Assembly: GCA_009733715.1 (NCBI GenBank)
Contig: WMKJ01000017.1
Span: 62,001-126,000, forward strand
Source: Herpomyces periplanetae
Taxonomy: Eukaryota; Ascomycota; Laboulbeniomycetes; Herpomycetales; Herpomycetaceae
Direction: 5' to 3'
Length of the DNA: 64,000 nt
Shown: positions 32,465 through 43,905 of the stretch, in pieces
How the letters are laid out: every line of letters begins with the position of its first letter
Position numbering within the stretch: the stretch's first letter is position 1
The notes under the pieces: generated by a model
Databases searched by the model: none
Seen by the model: the letters and a program-made list of their open reading frames with translations, nothing else
Told to the model about the DNA's origin: nothing
Made by a program: the position numbers and the translations under genes

Positions 32465-33315
32465 ATGCCTAGTCTTACCAGCTTTACACGCGGTCGGAAT
32501 TCCCGTGTTTCCGATGACCCAATGTCTGCTGCTAATGCACCCTTACTCCCGTTACCCGTATCGTCATCTAGACACGGGGACGGAATATTCTCCGACTTAT
32601 TTACGCTTAGTCGATGGGACAGGATGCTTCTTTTCTTTGGGTTTTTAGTTGCAGCACTAATTATGTTTTCCACCAGCTTTTTACTTTTTCCCACTGGGCT
32701 GTTTCTCCTAAAACCACGAAAATTTGCCGTTTTGTATGCCTTTAGCAAGCCAGTTAGCATTATTGGTCATTAGTGTTCATTTGCTAATATACAACCAATG
32801 TCTTCCTGCACAGATGGACTATGGGATCAATAATGTTCCTTATGGCTTGGACTATTATGATGGGCCCTAAACCGTTTGGTACGTTGAAAACAAAATATAT
32901 AATTACAGTAACGGTGTGCTTATGCTGAACACTGCACGTTTGATAGCTGTACATTTATTTTCGCAAGCCCGATTACCATTCACGACGGCATATTTCGGGT
33001 CTATAGGGTTAACACTATATTTTTCATTGGGGGTAAGTGTATAAGGCTTTATGGAGGTTTTAATGTCAAGAGATGGGTGAATTTATACATCCACATTCAC
33101 ACCCACACCCATATCCACACATACCCGGGATCTAACTGTAACACTCTAACTGATTGTGGAAACAGCTTCAATCCACTATATTGACATTTATTACGTCTAT
33201 TATACAAATTGTGTGTCTTCTATGGTATCTTGCATCATATTTTCCCTTCGGATCGTCAGGTTTACGATACGCTGCAAGTTACGGTACGGGTCGGATCGCA
33301 TCCTGGATGGGCTGA
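32465..33315 (+). CDS. SFT2: Sft2, four-helix Golgi vesicle-transport membrane protein
   Basis: Four exons: 32465-32733, 32814-32878, 32947-33032, 33166-33315, giving 189 residues. Introns are 80, 68 and 133 bp with donors GTATGC, GTACGT, GTAAGT. Each join restores family sequence: RKFAVL|WTMGSIMF, MMGPKPF(G)|AVHLFSQARLPF, TLYFSLG|LQSTILTF. The conserved SRWDRMLLFFGFLVAALIMF opens the membrane part near residue 50; four helices follow, and SYFPFGSSGLRYAASYG is near the C-terminus. Yeast Sft2 acts with Got1 in retrograde fusion at the Golgi. The first ~48 residues are cytosolic and Ser-rich. ATG 32465 is chosen because the longer frame from 32309 adds non-conserved Phe/Ser sequence. The third intron contains a CA-rich tract. 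Confidence 0.94.
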
Positions 33316-35993
33316 ATCAGTAAAATTTTATTCTACTTTTGTTGTATCATATATGACTCGTTTTACAGAACAACGCAAAGCAAATGAATTCTCGAATACT
33401 CTCTACTGCGTATAATGCATGTGTGACTTTAAATCATACAATTACTGTTACTCTTGTGCATCCGGTGCAATGACTAGTTAATTAAATGCGTAGGAAATGG
33501 TGTTTATTCCTTTATTATGAATGGGGGTGAACATTTAGGAAAGTTTGGCCAACCGACATATTCTGATGAACAAGAGTTCCGTTGAACACAGGGCACATGG
33601 CAGAACATAAAATCGATACATGGTATGGGAGAGTTGCTTTTCGGATCGTGTTTATTAGTGGAAGGAAAGCTGACAGGCAGCAAGTCAGCTCTGCCGTTAA
33701 AAGTGGGGGAGGGAAGTTGATGTGGCAGTATTAACCTGAGGGCCATTGCGTAAACGCTACCCCAATCAATGGTAAATTATTTCGTATGATCCGACGTACC
33801 CATGTATAGGAATGAACAGCGTCGGACTAGCTACGATATTTGAATCTAATAGAATCAGGTATTAGCGGGTAGGTGGATGTATCTGATGAGATAAATATAT
33901 ACGGGATAGACTTATCTATCAAGGTTAAGCGGAGGTGGTATATCTGTAGGAAGTTTGATAATGCTGATTCAGTGGAATTCACTAACCTGCATCTCGGTTT
34001 TAAGGGATTTTTGTCCGCACACGAAAATTTGGTTGTGATGAATAGTTGTGATATTAGGAAGATGAATCAGCGCTTACGGAAAAGCTTGTACGTACAAATG
34101 AACTTGCATGCGGTGAGTGTTCGTAGCGCGAAGCAGTTATAGGTTTACCAGAGGATGTTGGGCTGGCGGGTGGGCGGCGTGACGAAGTCGGTGTGGGAAA
34201 ACTTGTATAGTAAGTTTACACATGTGCGATGAATAGATTGGGAGTAAGCGGGTCAACGAATGAGGGAACAAGTTGCTTCTTGGAATCAAATGAGAGAAAA
34301 TGATTAGCTACGTCAGTGATGAAAGTGCACGACTGTGATGACGGATGTTGGACATAGTGACGTTGGAAGTTGATGTGATGAGCAACGCTAACAGTGGACA
34401 TGGAAATAATATATACGATGAACAGGATAAAATTTGGGTCATGATAATAGAGTGAAGTGAACCCAATATTCAGAGATTTACGGGCTTTTGGAAAGCTTGA
34501 TCAAAATGGATATTTGAGCAAGTTAGAATAAAGTGAAATAGGTAGGTAAAGATGAAGCAGTATGGCAATACGATGATAGGACCCGATTTTATCATCGTAA
34601 AAAGTAATTGGTATATTAATTTATAAGAAAAAAGTTACACTGTTAAAATGATATGAGAAAATGGATAAAGAATGGTTAATCTTAGGACATTGGATAGACA
34701 AGATAACGAAGCCGCGACGGGGACAGTTGTAACAATGGCGACAGGGCAAACGTAGGAGTGTGGAGGAGAATGAATTGATTTAATGCAACGCAAGATGTTT
34801 CGACGTGAAGAGATGTGCAAAAATCTTGGAAGTACCAGGGCTAGATGGAAGGCATTTGAGGGCAATGATCATCTTTTTCATGATTGGACTATACAGATGA
34901 GATGAAGTAGAAAGTGGTATACAAGCCGTAGGAGATTTGAGACGACCCTAGCTCGTATGGAATTATAAATGTTGTGCATGGGCATATGTTCACACGAGAT
35001 CACGCATGAACGTAGGTTTGTACGAACCTGTGTGAATAAAGGTTCCAGTTGAATTAAATGATGATCTGAGTGACCAGGGAGGAGGGGAGAGAGCGAGGAA
35101 GGGAAGAATGCATGATAATCATGAAGCAATAATGGTATTGGGTTGTATAATTTGGGTATAGGTACGGGATTGATTTGCGGATTGTATGGACGGTTAGAAG
35201 AGAAGAGAATAGCAAAGTTTAGTAGATTTGGGTACGAAGGAACGTGTGAACCAAAGATCGAACTAACTTGTGAGTGTGTTGGTACGTTAGAGTGAGTCTA
35301 TTACGAAGGGAATTAGCAGGGGAATAGGGGAACAAGTGGAGGGAGATTAGAGGAAAAGGGTCTAATGTGCATCCGATTAAGGAATTTCCGCACGGTAGCA
35401 AATTAGGTCGTGAAGGGATGTTTGAGAGGGATAATGAGCATGGGATTCGTCTCTTTTCTAGCAAGATAGCGAAGTAATTAATCATCTCCTTTACCTGAAA
35501 GCGTATATTTGGATGAGGTGCCCCTAGGAAAAGGCTTTGGAGGGACAGAGGCAGATTTTGTTCCCGTTGTATGCGTGCATGGTTGCTTAGCTGTTTGCAT
35601 GCTGGGCTGATTGCTTGATTGTTTGATTGATTGAGGAAAACGACAAACGAAGTTTATCAAAGTTTAAATGTCGAAGTTTATCACTGAAAGGTGAAAGTAG
35701 GAACTGGATGAAAGGTTGTGATTCATTCGTGGGACAGAGTGATACACGAGGGGAATCTAGTTTACGTTTATGCGCTCATCGAGTGAACGGTTTAGTGTAT
35801 CGGACGGGTTAATCGTACATTTGGAGAGCGGGAGAGGTGTGGTTAATCTGGAGAAATTTGCGTACAAACGCTTTCACGCGCCGGCAGAGTGCATCAGGAG
35901 ACAGTCAGTTTACGAACGAGACGAACGTGTGGTGTATAAGTGAATGTGAAAGACGTCCACACTCTTGCATCTGCTTTCATCTTTGCGTACGTT

Positions 35994-36085
35994 TACGTGC
36001 GTGCTGGTACGTGGACGAGTGCGTGTGCGTGTGCGTATTCATGTACGTATGCGTATGCGTATGCACATACGTGTGCTTGCAGTGA
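35994..36085. repeat. Hexamer repeat GTGCGT / GTATGC
   Basis: Tandem imperfect 6-bp units (GTGCGT, then GTATGC), largely alternating purine-pyrimidine, about 0.7 kb upstream of the 36.75-kb gene. All forward frames through it are open because 6 is a multiple of 3. Confidence 0.75.
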
Positions 36086-36317
36086 AACGATACAATTTGT
36101 TAAGGTGTATAGAATTATCTGGCCTAGCGTTATTTCTTCCGGTTAAGCGGCGAGAAATTCAGAGTAGCCAGAGGCTACGTTATCCCTTTTGTTCTTTCGA
36201 GGCTACAAAACAAAAAGGGAGTTTATCCAAACCGAAGAACCGAGCGTCAAGGGCGCTTTTTTAGTTTTTCCCTCATATATCGGTCGTTTAGCCGGGCGTT
36301 TTATTTCTGAATTGTTA

Positions 36318-36337
36318 CGCGCGCACGCGCGCGCTGT
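36318..36337. repeat. Alternating CG tract (Z-DNA-prone)
   Basis: A short ACGCGCGCACGCGCGCGC-like run of alternating purine-pyrimidine, nearly pure GC, inside AT-rich intergenic DNA. Confidence 0.75.
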
Positions 36338-36751
36338 ACCGCACGGTTCCTCAAGCTGAGTGGTCATCGTGTACGGTTGAATTAGGTTTAAGGGCTGAAT
36401 GGTTAAGTGTGGGTAATGCATGAATGTATTGTATACATTGAGGATAAAGAGTTGATTGGAAGAAGGATTTAGTTTAGTGGTGTATAGCGAAGAGTATTGG
36501 ATGAACGAAAGAGGGGAAGTGAACGTTTACATGCCAACCTTGGAAAGTTTAGTTTGGTGAACGTACCAAGTTAAACATAATTTTTATTCAGTTACGGTTA
36601 GGTGAAAGTACATCTTTGGGATAAACGATATCTACAAAAGGACTAGACTTAACCCTGTTAGCGCCGAGGTTTCTACGGCTTGAATAGCAAGCAACGGATG
36701 GGATTATCGTCGGGAAAGCGGGGAAAAGATTCGGATCAAGGTTAGCAAGAA

Positions 36752-39745
36752 ATGAGTTACAATGGATTATCTGGGGGAGGGAGGAGTTCATGGGAGCTTA
36801 ACGCAAGCGGGGGATCGGTTGGGGTTCTTTGCTCTACGTCGACGGTTTGTGAGTCGTCTAATATTCTGGAAGCACCAGGACCCAGATCGGCATTCAGCGG
36901 GATATTGGGGCGTAGTATACTGGAGGGAGTAGGAAGTTCATCGAGCGGCAGTTGGTTTAAAATGGAGGGATGGAGCACCGAGGCAGGTTGGGACAACGGT
37001 CATACGGAGAGAAAACGAGGGACTATCACGGGGGCAGCTGCAGCAAGAGCTCGATTGTTTCTAGGAGGGCGTAAAAAGGTTGGTGAATCAATGGAAAATT
37101 TTCGAGCATTAGAGGGAAATCTTTACAAATTTTTGGGTAAACCGTTAACGGGAAAGATATCCATAGTGGAAAGCTTTTTGCTGCCATGGTTAACGAAATA
37201 TTCAGCAGGATGTCGTCGAAAAGGATGTTGGTGGGATATTTACGCGGGGGATGATGAGAGTGGACGAGGAGAGATAGTTGGAGAGAGTAAAATTGAAATA
37301 TTGTCCAGGAGAGCATCAATACTGGATAAATGGTGGTCAGCTTTGTTGGACGTTATCTATGGACCCATGAAACAGACGATTAGCGGAACGGGAAGACCGC
37401 ATGTTTTACAGGCTATTCTAATTATAATGGATTTACCAGAATGGCGAACAGCGTTACGGGTGGGAAGTTCAACGGGTAAAAAGACAAATGGAGGAGGAAG
37501 ATCATCAACATCCTTACCATCGATGATTTCATCTTGTTCGTCATCTAGTTCAGGATCGGAAGAATGGTCGGGGGAATTTATGTATACATCATTATGCGGA
37601 GCGATTTGTCAAAGGTTTTATGAGAATGTTTGGCGACAAATGGAATACATTGTTCATACATTATCTGAAGCAAGCGGACCGATTAGTTTGATACGATTTT
37701 GTGGGCAAACGTGTGCATATGCATTTGTTTACTGTCCGGATTTTGCGGAATTTTTAATTGGGCTATGGGGATTATCATGGGATGTAGTACGAGAAGTTGT
37801 TGTGGGAGGGGATATTGGATTATGGGAAGATATGGCTAGTGATGCTTTAGCGTTGGGAAGAGTTGTGCCGAGAGCTTTACAAAGTATTGCATTTACGGGA
37901 CTCTCTCAGTATCGCCAATTACTTCGTAGAGCCACGATAACGGCAACGGGACCGGTGGGACCGCGGGCAAAACTTGACGAAGGAATTGGATGGAGAGGAA
38001 ATTGGTTGGCAAGGTGGTCGGGAGTGGATTGTGATGTTTTTTACGTATTTTATAAATTTTTCCACTTTCTCGTGGCGGAATTTATCCCTGAAGCAGGTCG
38101 GATGAGTGATCGAGAACGGTTATGTATACCTGGAATGGTGGTGGTTCAAGCGAAGTTTTTGGCCAATATCAAGTACAGCGTTCTAGGAGGAGGATGTGGT
38201 GTTGGTAACGTTGTCAAAGTTACCAATAATAATATAGATGAAGGAGGATTTCCAATGACGTTTAAACAGGGATTCAAGGGTAGGGGAAGAGTTGAATATT
38301 ATCGATTAATGGTACATTTGCAAGATGGTTTACACGCTTTGCGATATCCAATGGGAGGAGGAAGGCAAAGAGGAGAAGACGTTATACGAGTTGGTGAAGA
38401 TGGACGGGAATTGTTTGTAAGAGAAATGGGAGATATCTTTAAATATTTGATTAAATTGATGGGAAAAGGAGATCATGAAGCTTGTGAAGGATTTTGTGAA
38501 CTTTTGGAAGAGGTTATTCGAACTTGTGATCGGGAAGAGGACCGTATTCTATTGGATTGTATTGATTGGGATGGATTAGTGACATGGATGAGTGAAATTT
38601 TGGAAGGGGGGAAATTTAATTCGATTGTACGGGTTTTGAATTTTATTTTGAATCAATGGGATCGATTGACGAGAGGATCGAAAGGAAGTGGGGTAAGAGG
38701 AGGAGGAGATGAAGGGCGATGGAAAGGGAATAATGGGGATGGTGATGGTAGGTTGTATGAAGGAGGAAATGAACGAATACGGGCAATTGGAATTAAGTTA
38801 TTGTTGGATGAAAGACGATTTACCGAATTGTTGGGACACTGGAATGTGGAAGTTCGAGGAATATTTATAAAGATTTTAGTTTGGAGAATTGGAGGCTTTG
38901 ACAAGATAAAGCTGAAGGGGAAGAATGAATTGGAATATGCATTACTCGAGAGGCTTTATGGGAATTTGCGAAGGTGTTTTTATCCGGATTCGGGGAAGAT
39001 TGTGCCGTCGCAAAAAGTGGAAATCTACAGTTCGAATTTAAAGAGCGCAGATGAATCTGATTCAATATTATGGGATAGTGAAGTTGGAGGAGGGCAAAGT
39101 CAATTGGTTGGAAAAAAAAATGAAGAATTATTACTATCGCCAGGGGCAGATACCAGAGCTAAATCATCACGAATTCAAATACGAGAAAAACGGAATGGGG
39201 GGGGGCACCGAGCGCTGGATTTTTTATGTTTTACGGGAGTTGATAACGGAATTAATACAAATGTAAACGGCAATCCGACCAGTTTAGCAATGGATGAAAA
39301 TAACGGAGATATGCTTAAATCTACTTTTCATAATTTACGGCACGATGGTGGAAAGCGAAATGTGGAAAAGTTGCTGTGCAGACGAACCTTTTCTGATGGC
39401 GAATCAGAACTTCTTTTACCAGGTGTTGTGGATACAATTGTTCCTGTAATTGGCAGCGAAGTATCTACGGATTCGTCTAATGACGAAACGAAGGCGGTTT
39501 CTCCCTGGCAAGATGAGTTTTCCCGGGAAGTTGATCATCTTAAACCTCGGTTTCCCAGAGCTGCTTTAGCGTATTTGTACGCCAAAATCCGGCAGAGCGG
39601 ACGATCGTGGAACGAAACTTGGGCAGCAGCTTTATTATCGTCGCCGTGCAATATCGACGAACAACGCAAGAAATACTTGATTCTGGCTCTCGAAGTTTGG
39701 GGCCACGAAATGGAAGCGTTTCTAGAAGTTCATAAGATGTCATGA
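36752..39745 (+). CDS. Large conserved-looking fungal protein, possible DUF1765/UPF0592 family
   Basis: Single exon, 997 residues from ATG 36752. The coding strand is strongly G/A-rich; keeping a 3-kb frame open there, where stop codons should be common, is good evidence of coding. The protein opens Gly/Ser-rich. A long helical region follows with WARWSG-like and CDVFYVFYKFFHFLVAEFIP (nt ~38030), then the PGMVVVQAKFLANI segment. These two recall fungal DUF1765/UPF0592 proteins; I give that about even odds. A low-complexity Gly/Arg/Asp insert lies near nt 38680-38760. The C-terminus (WNETWAAALLSSPCNIDEQR, then KYLILALEVWGHEMEAF) is helical and ordinary in composition. I see no catalytic motif. 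A run of seven G near 39197 is a possible slippage or assembly weak point, but the frame reads through it. Confidence 0.8.
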   Translation: MSYNGLSGGGRSSWELNASGGSVGVLCSTSTVCESSNILEAPGPRSAFSGILGRSILEGVGSSSSGSWFKMEGWSTEAGWDNGHTERKRGTITGAAAARARLFLGGRKKVGESMENFRALEGNLYKFLGKPLTGKISIVESFLLPWLTKYSAGCRRKGCWWDIYAGDDESGRGEIVGESKIEILSRRASILDKWWSALLDVIYGPMKQTISGTGRPHVLQAILIIMDLPEWRTALRVGSSTGKKTNGGGRSSTSLPSMISSCSSSSSGSEEWSGEFMYTSLCGAICQRFYENVWRQMEYIVHTLSEASGPISLIRFCGQTCAYAFVYCPDFAEFLIGLWGLSWDVVREVVVGGDIGLWEDMASDALALGRVVPRALQSIAFTGLSQYRQLLRRATITATGPVGPRAKLDEGIGWRGNWLARWSGVDCDVFYVFYKFFHFLVAEFIPEAGRMSDRERLCIPGMVVVQAKFLANIKYSVLGGGCGVGNVVKVTNNNIDEGGFPMTFKQGFKGRGRVEYYRLMVHLQDGLHALRYPMGGGRQRGEDVIRVGEDGRELFVREMGDIFKYLIKLMGKGDHEACEGFCELLEEVIRTCDREEDRILLDCIDWDGLVTWMSEILEGGKFNSIVRVLNFILNQWDRLTRGSKGSGVRGGGDEGRWKGNNGDGDGRLYEGGNERIRAIGIKLLLDERRFTELLGHWNVEVRGIFIKILVWRIGGFDKIKLKGKNELEYALLERLYGNLRRCFYPDSGKIVPSQKVEIYSSNLKSADESDSILWDSEVGGGQSQLVGKKNEELLLSPGADTRAKSSRIQIREKRNGGGHRALDFLCFTGVDNGINTNVNGNPTSLAMDENNGDMLKSTFHNLRHDGGKRNVEKLLCRRTFSDGESELLLPGVVDTIVPVIGSEVSTDSSNDETKAVSPWQDEFSREVDHLKPRFPRAALAYLYAKIRQSGRSWNETWAAALLSSPCNIDEQRKKYLILALEVWGHEMEAFLEVHKMS

Positions 39746-40541
39746 CGATGTTGATGAGACCGAGCCCGCGGCCTAAAATCGCCGTGGATGCATTTGACGG
39801 AATACAGTCGATCGACGATCCGGCGGGTTTTGCATTTTGCGAGTAATGGGTTTCTACGCTTCAGTCGCAAGTGAATAATTTCCATCGTTTCTTCTCTCAA
39901 CACATCCTCTTCGTCTCATTCCACGACTTCTTCGCAGTGTATACTCACCCTATACATCACTTACGTTGATTCTACATCACGATAATTGCAATCGCATTCC
40001 TATTTGACCAGCATCTTGGTGCTCCCATCCATTTCTATTGTATGTTTATCTTTTACTCGCCTGCAGCGCAGAGCTGAGCACAAATCTGGTGATATTCCCT
40101 CGAGTATCTGCCATCACCAATCACCATCGTGTACTTTTTTAAATTCCCCCTTTTGATTATTTGATTGCTATATACCAACGTATATTTATTGTATTAACTT
40201 GATTATTTTGCCTGGATTAATTTACCAACTGCAGCTCTCTCCCACCCCCATCCCATCCACTCGGTCGCCTTGTAACCATCGTGATCAAATCCCCATTTGC
40301 TTTCCCCGTTAATTTTGCCCTATACAACCCCCGCGGGCATTCCATGTTCATTTGTTCGTGCAACCACATTTACCGTAAACAAACTACTGCAACACATCAC
40401 GATATACAAGGGCCCATGTTCCTCATTCTTGCGCTGTGTAAACAACGTCTTCCTGCGACTGGAAGAATTTAAGTAGTGCGCTCTACCACTTGTTCTTCAT
40501 AGTCAATAATCTTCTACAATCCGGTTCCGTTTCTTGCCAAA
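39746..40541. other. Spacer with strand-bias switch
   Basis: About 800 bp. The + strand changes here from G/A-rich (left, including the preceding gene) to C/T-rich (right). No gene seen. Confidence 0.5.
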
Positions 40542-41933
40542 ATGAATCCTCCCATCCATACCAACTCTGTCAGCGTCCGGGTTTCCCGTCAACGCTATTA
40601 CGATCGTCACGATCGGCAACATTCTTCCGCTTCTGCTCCGTCAACTCCAAAATCTTCAACATCGTCATCTCGCTTTTCCCTTATTTCTTCCAATTCTCTG
40701 GCAAATCCTTCTCCCCGCCTTAAATCTCGTTCTATGTCCCATTCTACTTCTCAATCTTTTCCTTTCTTTACGCAATCCCCTCCTTTTGTTAAACCTTCCA
40801 GAAAACCTTCGTCTTCTCCGTCGTCTCATAAATCTACTACATCTCCATCTACTACTCCAATCCCTTCTTCACGTCGTTCCACTACTTCCCTTTCGTCTAC
40901 TTCAACCATCGGCCTTGTTAATTCTCCTCGCAAACATCGTTCAAAATCCTTCGTTAAACTATCTTCTCCGTCCTCCTCCCCTACCCCCAAACTTGACCTT
41001 TCCTTATCATCTTCTCCCCATCATCATCATCACCGTCAATCTCGTACCTCCCTTTATCGTTCTTTAGTTTGCTCTTTTTTCCTTTTCATTTCTTGCCTTC
41101 TTATTGCCGTTACCTTTATTCCCCGTCCAAATCTCTTTAATTCTTCCCTTCCTCTAAATCCCCTTCATCCTCTTAATTTACTGCACCGTGAACCCATTAC
41201 TTTCCCCTTCCTAAATTCTCCCTCAACCTTCCATACCTCTCCTCCTCCCTACCTATCGTCAGTTCAATCAGAATTATCCTCCTGGTTTACCCAAATTTAT
41301 ACCTTGGTCACTCACGTCTGTTCAAGAATATCTTGGTTTTTCAATCCCATTCATCCAAAGTTTTATATGCCACCTTCATCAAATTCCACTTCCATCACAT
41401 GTCTTGAGTATACTACAACCCCCGTTCCTTTACGTTATCTCTTTCGTATCCTATCCTGGCAACTCTTTCTTCAACATTGGTTTCCACCATGCGTCTCCTA
41501 TACCAACTTCAATCCTGAGTTACACCAAACATATATCCCCCAGGACACCATGATTACAACTCCTTTTGCTGAATTAAGTACCCATGCCCTCCCATCTACT
41601 CCCTCATCCTCCCTTGACTATCCCGATACTATCACTTCAGTGCTGCCTCCCTCTCCATTGCCTACCCTATCAATTCCACCGTTTCCCGTTCCCTCAAAAC
41701 CCCTCGAAATGTCGATTCGCAAGGCTACAATATCAGTCATTCGATCATACCAAACTATATTTCACCATATGTTCCACTACTTCCATCTTATCCGTTTCAA
41801 AATTCACCATTTTTTACCTTCCAAAACCTCTCCCACCCTTAATTCCCATGAACCACCACCAATCTCTCCAGCAACCCATTCTCTTACTAAACGTTTTCGC
41901 GATGCCTTAGTACTCTGTTTATACGGTTTGTAA
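40542..41933 (+). CDS. Hypothetical Ser/Pro-rich single-pass membrane protein
   Basis: Single exon, 463 residues from ATG 40542 (MNPPIHTNSVSVRVSRQRYY). The first ~165 residues are Ser/Thr/Lys-rich with a His run (PHHHHHRQ), then one strong hydrophobic helix (LYRSLVCSFFLFISCLLIAV, residues ~170-192). The rest is Ser/Pro/Thr/His-rich. No cleavable signal or known domain. The layout would suit a type II membrane protein with a basic cytosolic tail. Caution: the coding strand is C/T-rich, and such DNA lacks stop codons by chance, so length alone is weaker evidence here than elsewhere. The good start, the single clear membrane helix and the Ser-rich coding texture favour a real gene. Not recognised. 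Confidence 0.5.
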   Translation: MNPPIHTNSVSVRVSRQRYYDRHDRQHSSASAPSTPKSSTSSSRFSLISSNSLANPSPRLKSRSMSHSTSQSFPFFTQSPPFVKPSRKPSSSPSSHKSTTSPSTTPIPSSRRSTTSLSSTSTIGLVNSPRKHRSKSFVKLSSPSSSPTPKLDLSLSSSPHHHHHRQSRTSLYRSLVCSFFLFISCLLIAVTFIPRPNLFNSSLPLNPLHPLNLLHREPITFPFLNSPSTFHTSPPPYLSSVQSELSSWFTQIYTLVTHVCSRISWFFNPIHPKFYMPPSSNSTSITCLEYTTTPVPLRYLFRILSWQLFLQHWFPPCVSYTNFNPELHQTYIPQDTMITTPFAELSTHALPSTPSSSLDYPDTITSVLPPSPLPTLSIPPFPVPSKPLEMSIRKATISVIRSYQTIFHHMFHYFHLIRFKIHHFLPSKTSPTLNSHEPPPISPATHSLTKRFRDALVLCLYGL

Positions 41934-42096
41934 ACTACCTTGATACATATCTTGCACCGTTGATTTTTCCTTTGTTCCTTAGCCTAATCTACATTTACCC
42001 CTTAAGATGTGTCTGCAATGGTATAAATAAGTTTTGTAAATGTTAAACAACATCAAACATTCCCTCGACCCCGACCATTCCAGTATTGTATTTGCC

Positions 42097-42922
42097 TTAG
42101 ACGAAATCCGGTGCTTTTCCCGAAATAAGCAGTCCAACAATCAATCCAAACAACCCGAATACGGAGCTGAAAATTTCAATTACCAAAACCTTGACGAACC
42201 TACATCAATCAATCATCAGTTTTAATCACTCTAAATATACGTCCATGCGTAAACATCAAGTCTCATAATAAAAAAAAATCCCCCGGAACCTACAATGTAG
42301 CATCAGCTGCATCTGCGAGGGCTGCACTGCTTCCGTTAATGCCAACGGCCACTCCGCATATGAAGTTACAAGCGCCCACAGTTAGACCACCCCAAAAGAT
42401 AGCGTAGCCAGTGTACGCATTGGCATTAATTAGTGTAATTGGATCTTCCCCACCCGACGTAGATGGAACCATTTTCGCCGAATATACGATTGACATGATA
42501 ACACCGTATATTGCCACAACTTCACAAAAGATAATTGATATGAGATTTTTAGTTCGGATTCGCGGTGCTTTAACCCCTCCACCTAGAATTGATGTACCAA
42601 CGGTAAAGATACCCCTACACATCACAAGATTTACTAGTTAACAATCTTACGGTAATAGATAAGATAATTTAATGCTTCCGAAAATTTGCACTTGTACATA
42701 CCATGATGCTCCCACAACCGACAACCCAATACACAGTCCGATGCCAACACTTGCCCAAGCTTCAGGTGGAATTGTTTCGAGAAATAAGCCAAACTGTACG
42801 CAGCATACCAAGGGTTAACGAGAGAACAATTGCCCAGCAAAATGTAATTGTAAAGCTAATACATTGAAATTTTCGCCTTGACCCGTAAAAAGCATGTCTA
42901 GTAGTAATACCATGTTAAACAT
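42097..42922 (-). CDS. VMA16: V-ATPase proteolipid subunit c'' (Vma16)
   Basis: Four exons on the minus strand: 42863-42922, 42702-42793, 42294-42614, 42097-42199, giving 191 residues. Introns of 69, 87 and 94 bp use donors GTATTA, GTATGT, GTAGGT. Joins restore the family: [60 protein letters not shown]. The [22 protein letters not shown] helix carries the proton-binding Glu in the expected FCE-VAIYG setting, and ALADA precedes the last helix. Subunit c'' sits in the c-ring of the vacuolar proton pump and is needed for its rotation. The N-terminal helix ([12 protein letters not shown]) is short compared with yeast; an in-frame stop just upstream and no acceptor between them make ATG 42922 the likely start. 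Confidence 0.94.
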
Positions 42923-43905
42923 AATCAAAACGCGATCAAACCATTAATTCCGACTTACACAAACCAGTCACCATTAAACTCAGTCCACCACATCTAACCC
43001 CCCATTTTATCACTCCCATACTCGAAAATTTCCCCGATTTATCGTAAAACCCAAAGATCACGATAAACTTGCCAACCTAGCATCACCCACATCGAAATAT
43101 TATACCTTTACCCACCAACCCTCCAACAAAATATTCTACCTTCGATAATAACCCTCCGTAAAATTCTCCCCTGCACACACACAATCCCAAGTGAACAATA
43201 AATCTTGCCTGAATTCTATCAATTCTCTTCCATTTTCCCTCTTCCTCCCAAAAATCCTTCCGTGACACGCATCCCGTGCCCGTCACGTGTCATCACGTGC
43301 TATGCTGCGCGTTTTCGCCGACAAAACGGGCCAAAAGGGAAAATTCGGATTTTCACGATGGTTTAGAGTGTCGTTTTGAACATACATATCGTGGAAAATA
43401 ACGGTTGGCTTAGCTTCGGGTACAAAAACGGATTGGAGAATGAACGCTCGTCGTGTACTGTGTGCGAAATTGTTTACTTTTGGCTACTTCGGCCATTCGA
43501 CAACATCGCAATACGGGACGCGGGTAAATTGGTTGACGCTAGTATACACACATAACTGCATAATGAATGACTGTTAAGTTGGAGACCGCTTGACGCAGTA
43601 CTTCTAGCTATAAAATTATATATATATTATTCTATTCCCATCTAACCAGTCACAATGTAGAAGACTTCCCCCGTATCCTTCTCCTTCGTACCATCCTATA
43701 CATCTTCTCTTTGCCCTCCCACACCAACTTCCAGACCATGCCCATTACGGAAAACTTAACCATCCGATCCGATTCTTTGAATGACGTTTCAACCAGACCG
43801 TGCTTAGAATTTGGCTTTCTTTGCCTGCCTTGTCCCACGTAACCTGACCTAAATGTGACGATATCCCCAAATTTTCCCTTGCTTCGTAAACACAAATCGA
43901 TCAAT
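42923..43905. other. Upstream region of VMA16
   Basis: About 980 bp, C/T-rich on + over much of its length. It contains the paired CACGTG block (43260-43310) and a TATA-like stretch (CTATAAAATTATATATATAT near 43609). No secure gene. Confidence 0.5.
43260..43345. promoter_or_regulatory. Paired CACGTG boxes upstream of VMA16
   Basis: CACGTG at 43284-43289 and 43294-43299, ten bases apart (one helical turn), in a locally GC-rich stretch about 365 bp upstream of the VMA16 ATG. Promoter role is inferred. It could also drive rightward transcription toward 43.9 kb. Confidence 0.5.

Larger units (their letters stand above)
33316..36751. other. Purine-rich gene-free region, SFT2 to the DUF1765-like gene
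   Basis: About 3.4 kb with the + strand rich in G and A. It holds GTGCGT/GTATGC hexamer repeats near 36 kb and a CG-alternating tract near 36.3 kb. A plus frame at 33873-34142 (starting with GTG, 89 codons) looks mildly protein-like but has no ATG start or family; I do not call it. Confidence 0.5.

Noticed and set aside
33873-34142. 89-codon plus-strand frame with mildly protein-like sequence
   Set aside because: Starts at GTG with a stop directly upstream, no partner exon found and no family recognised.
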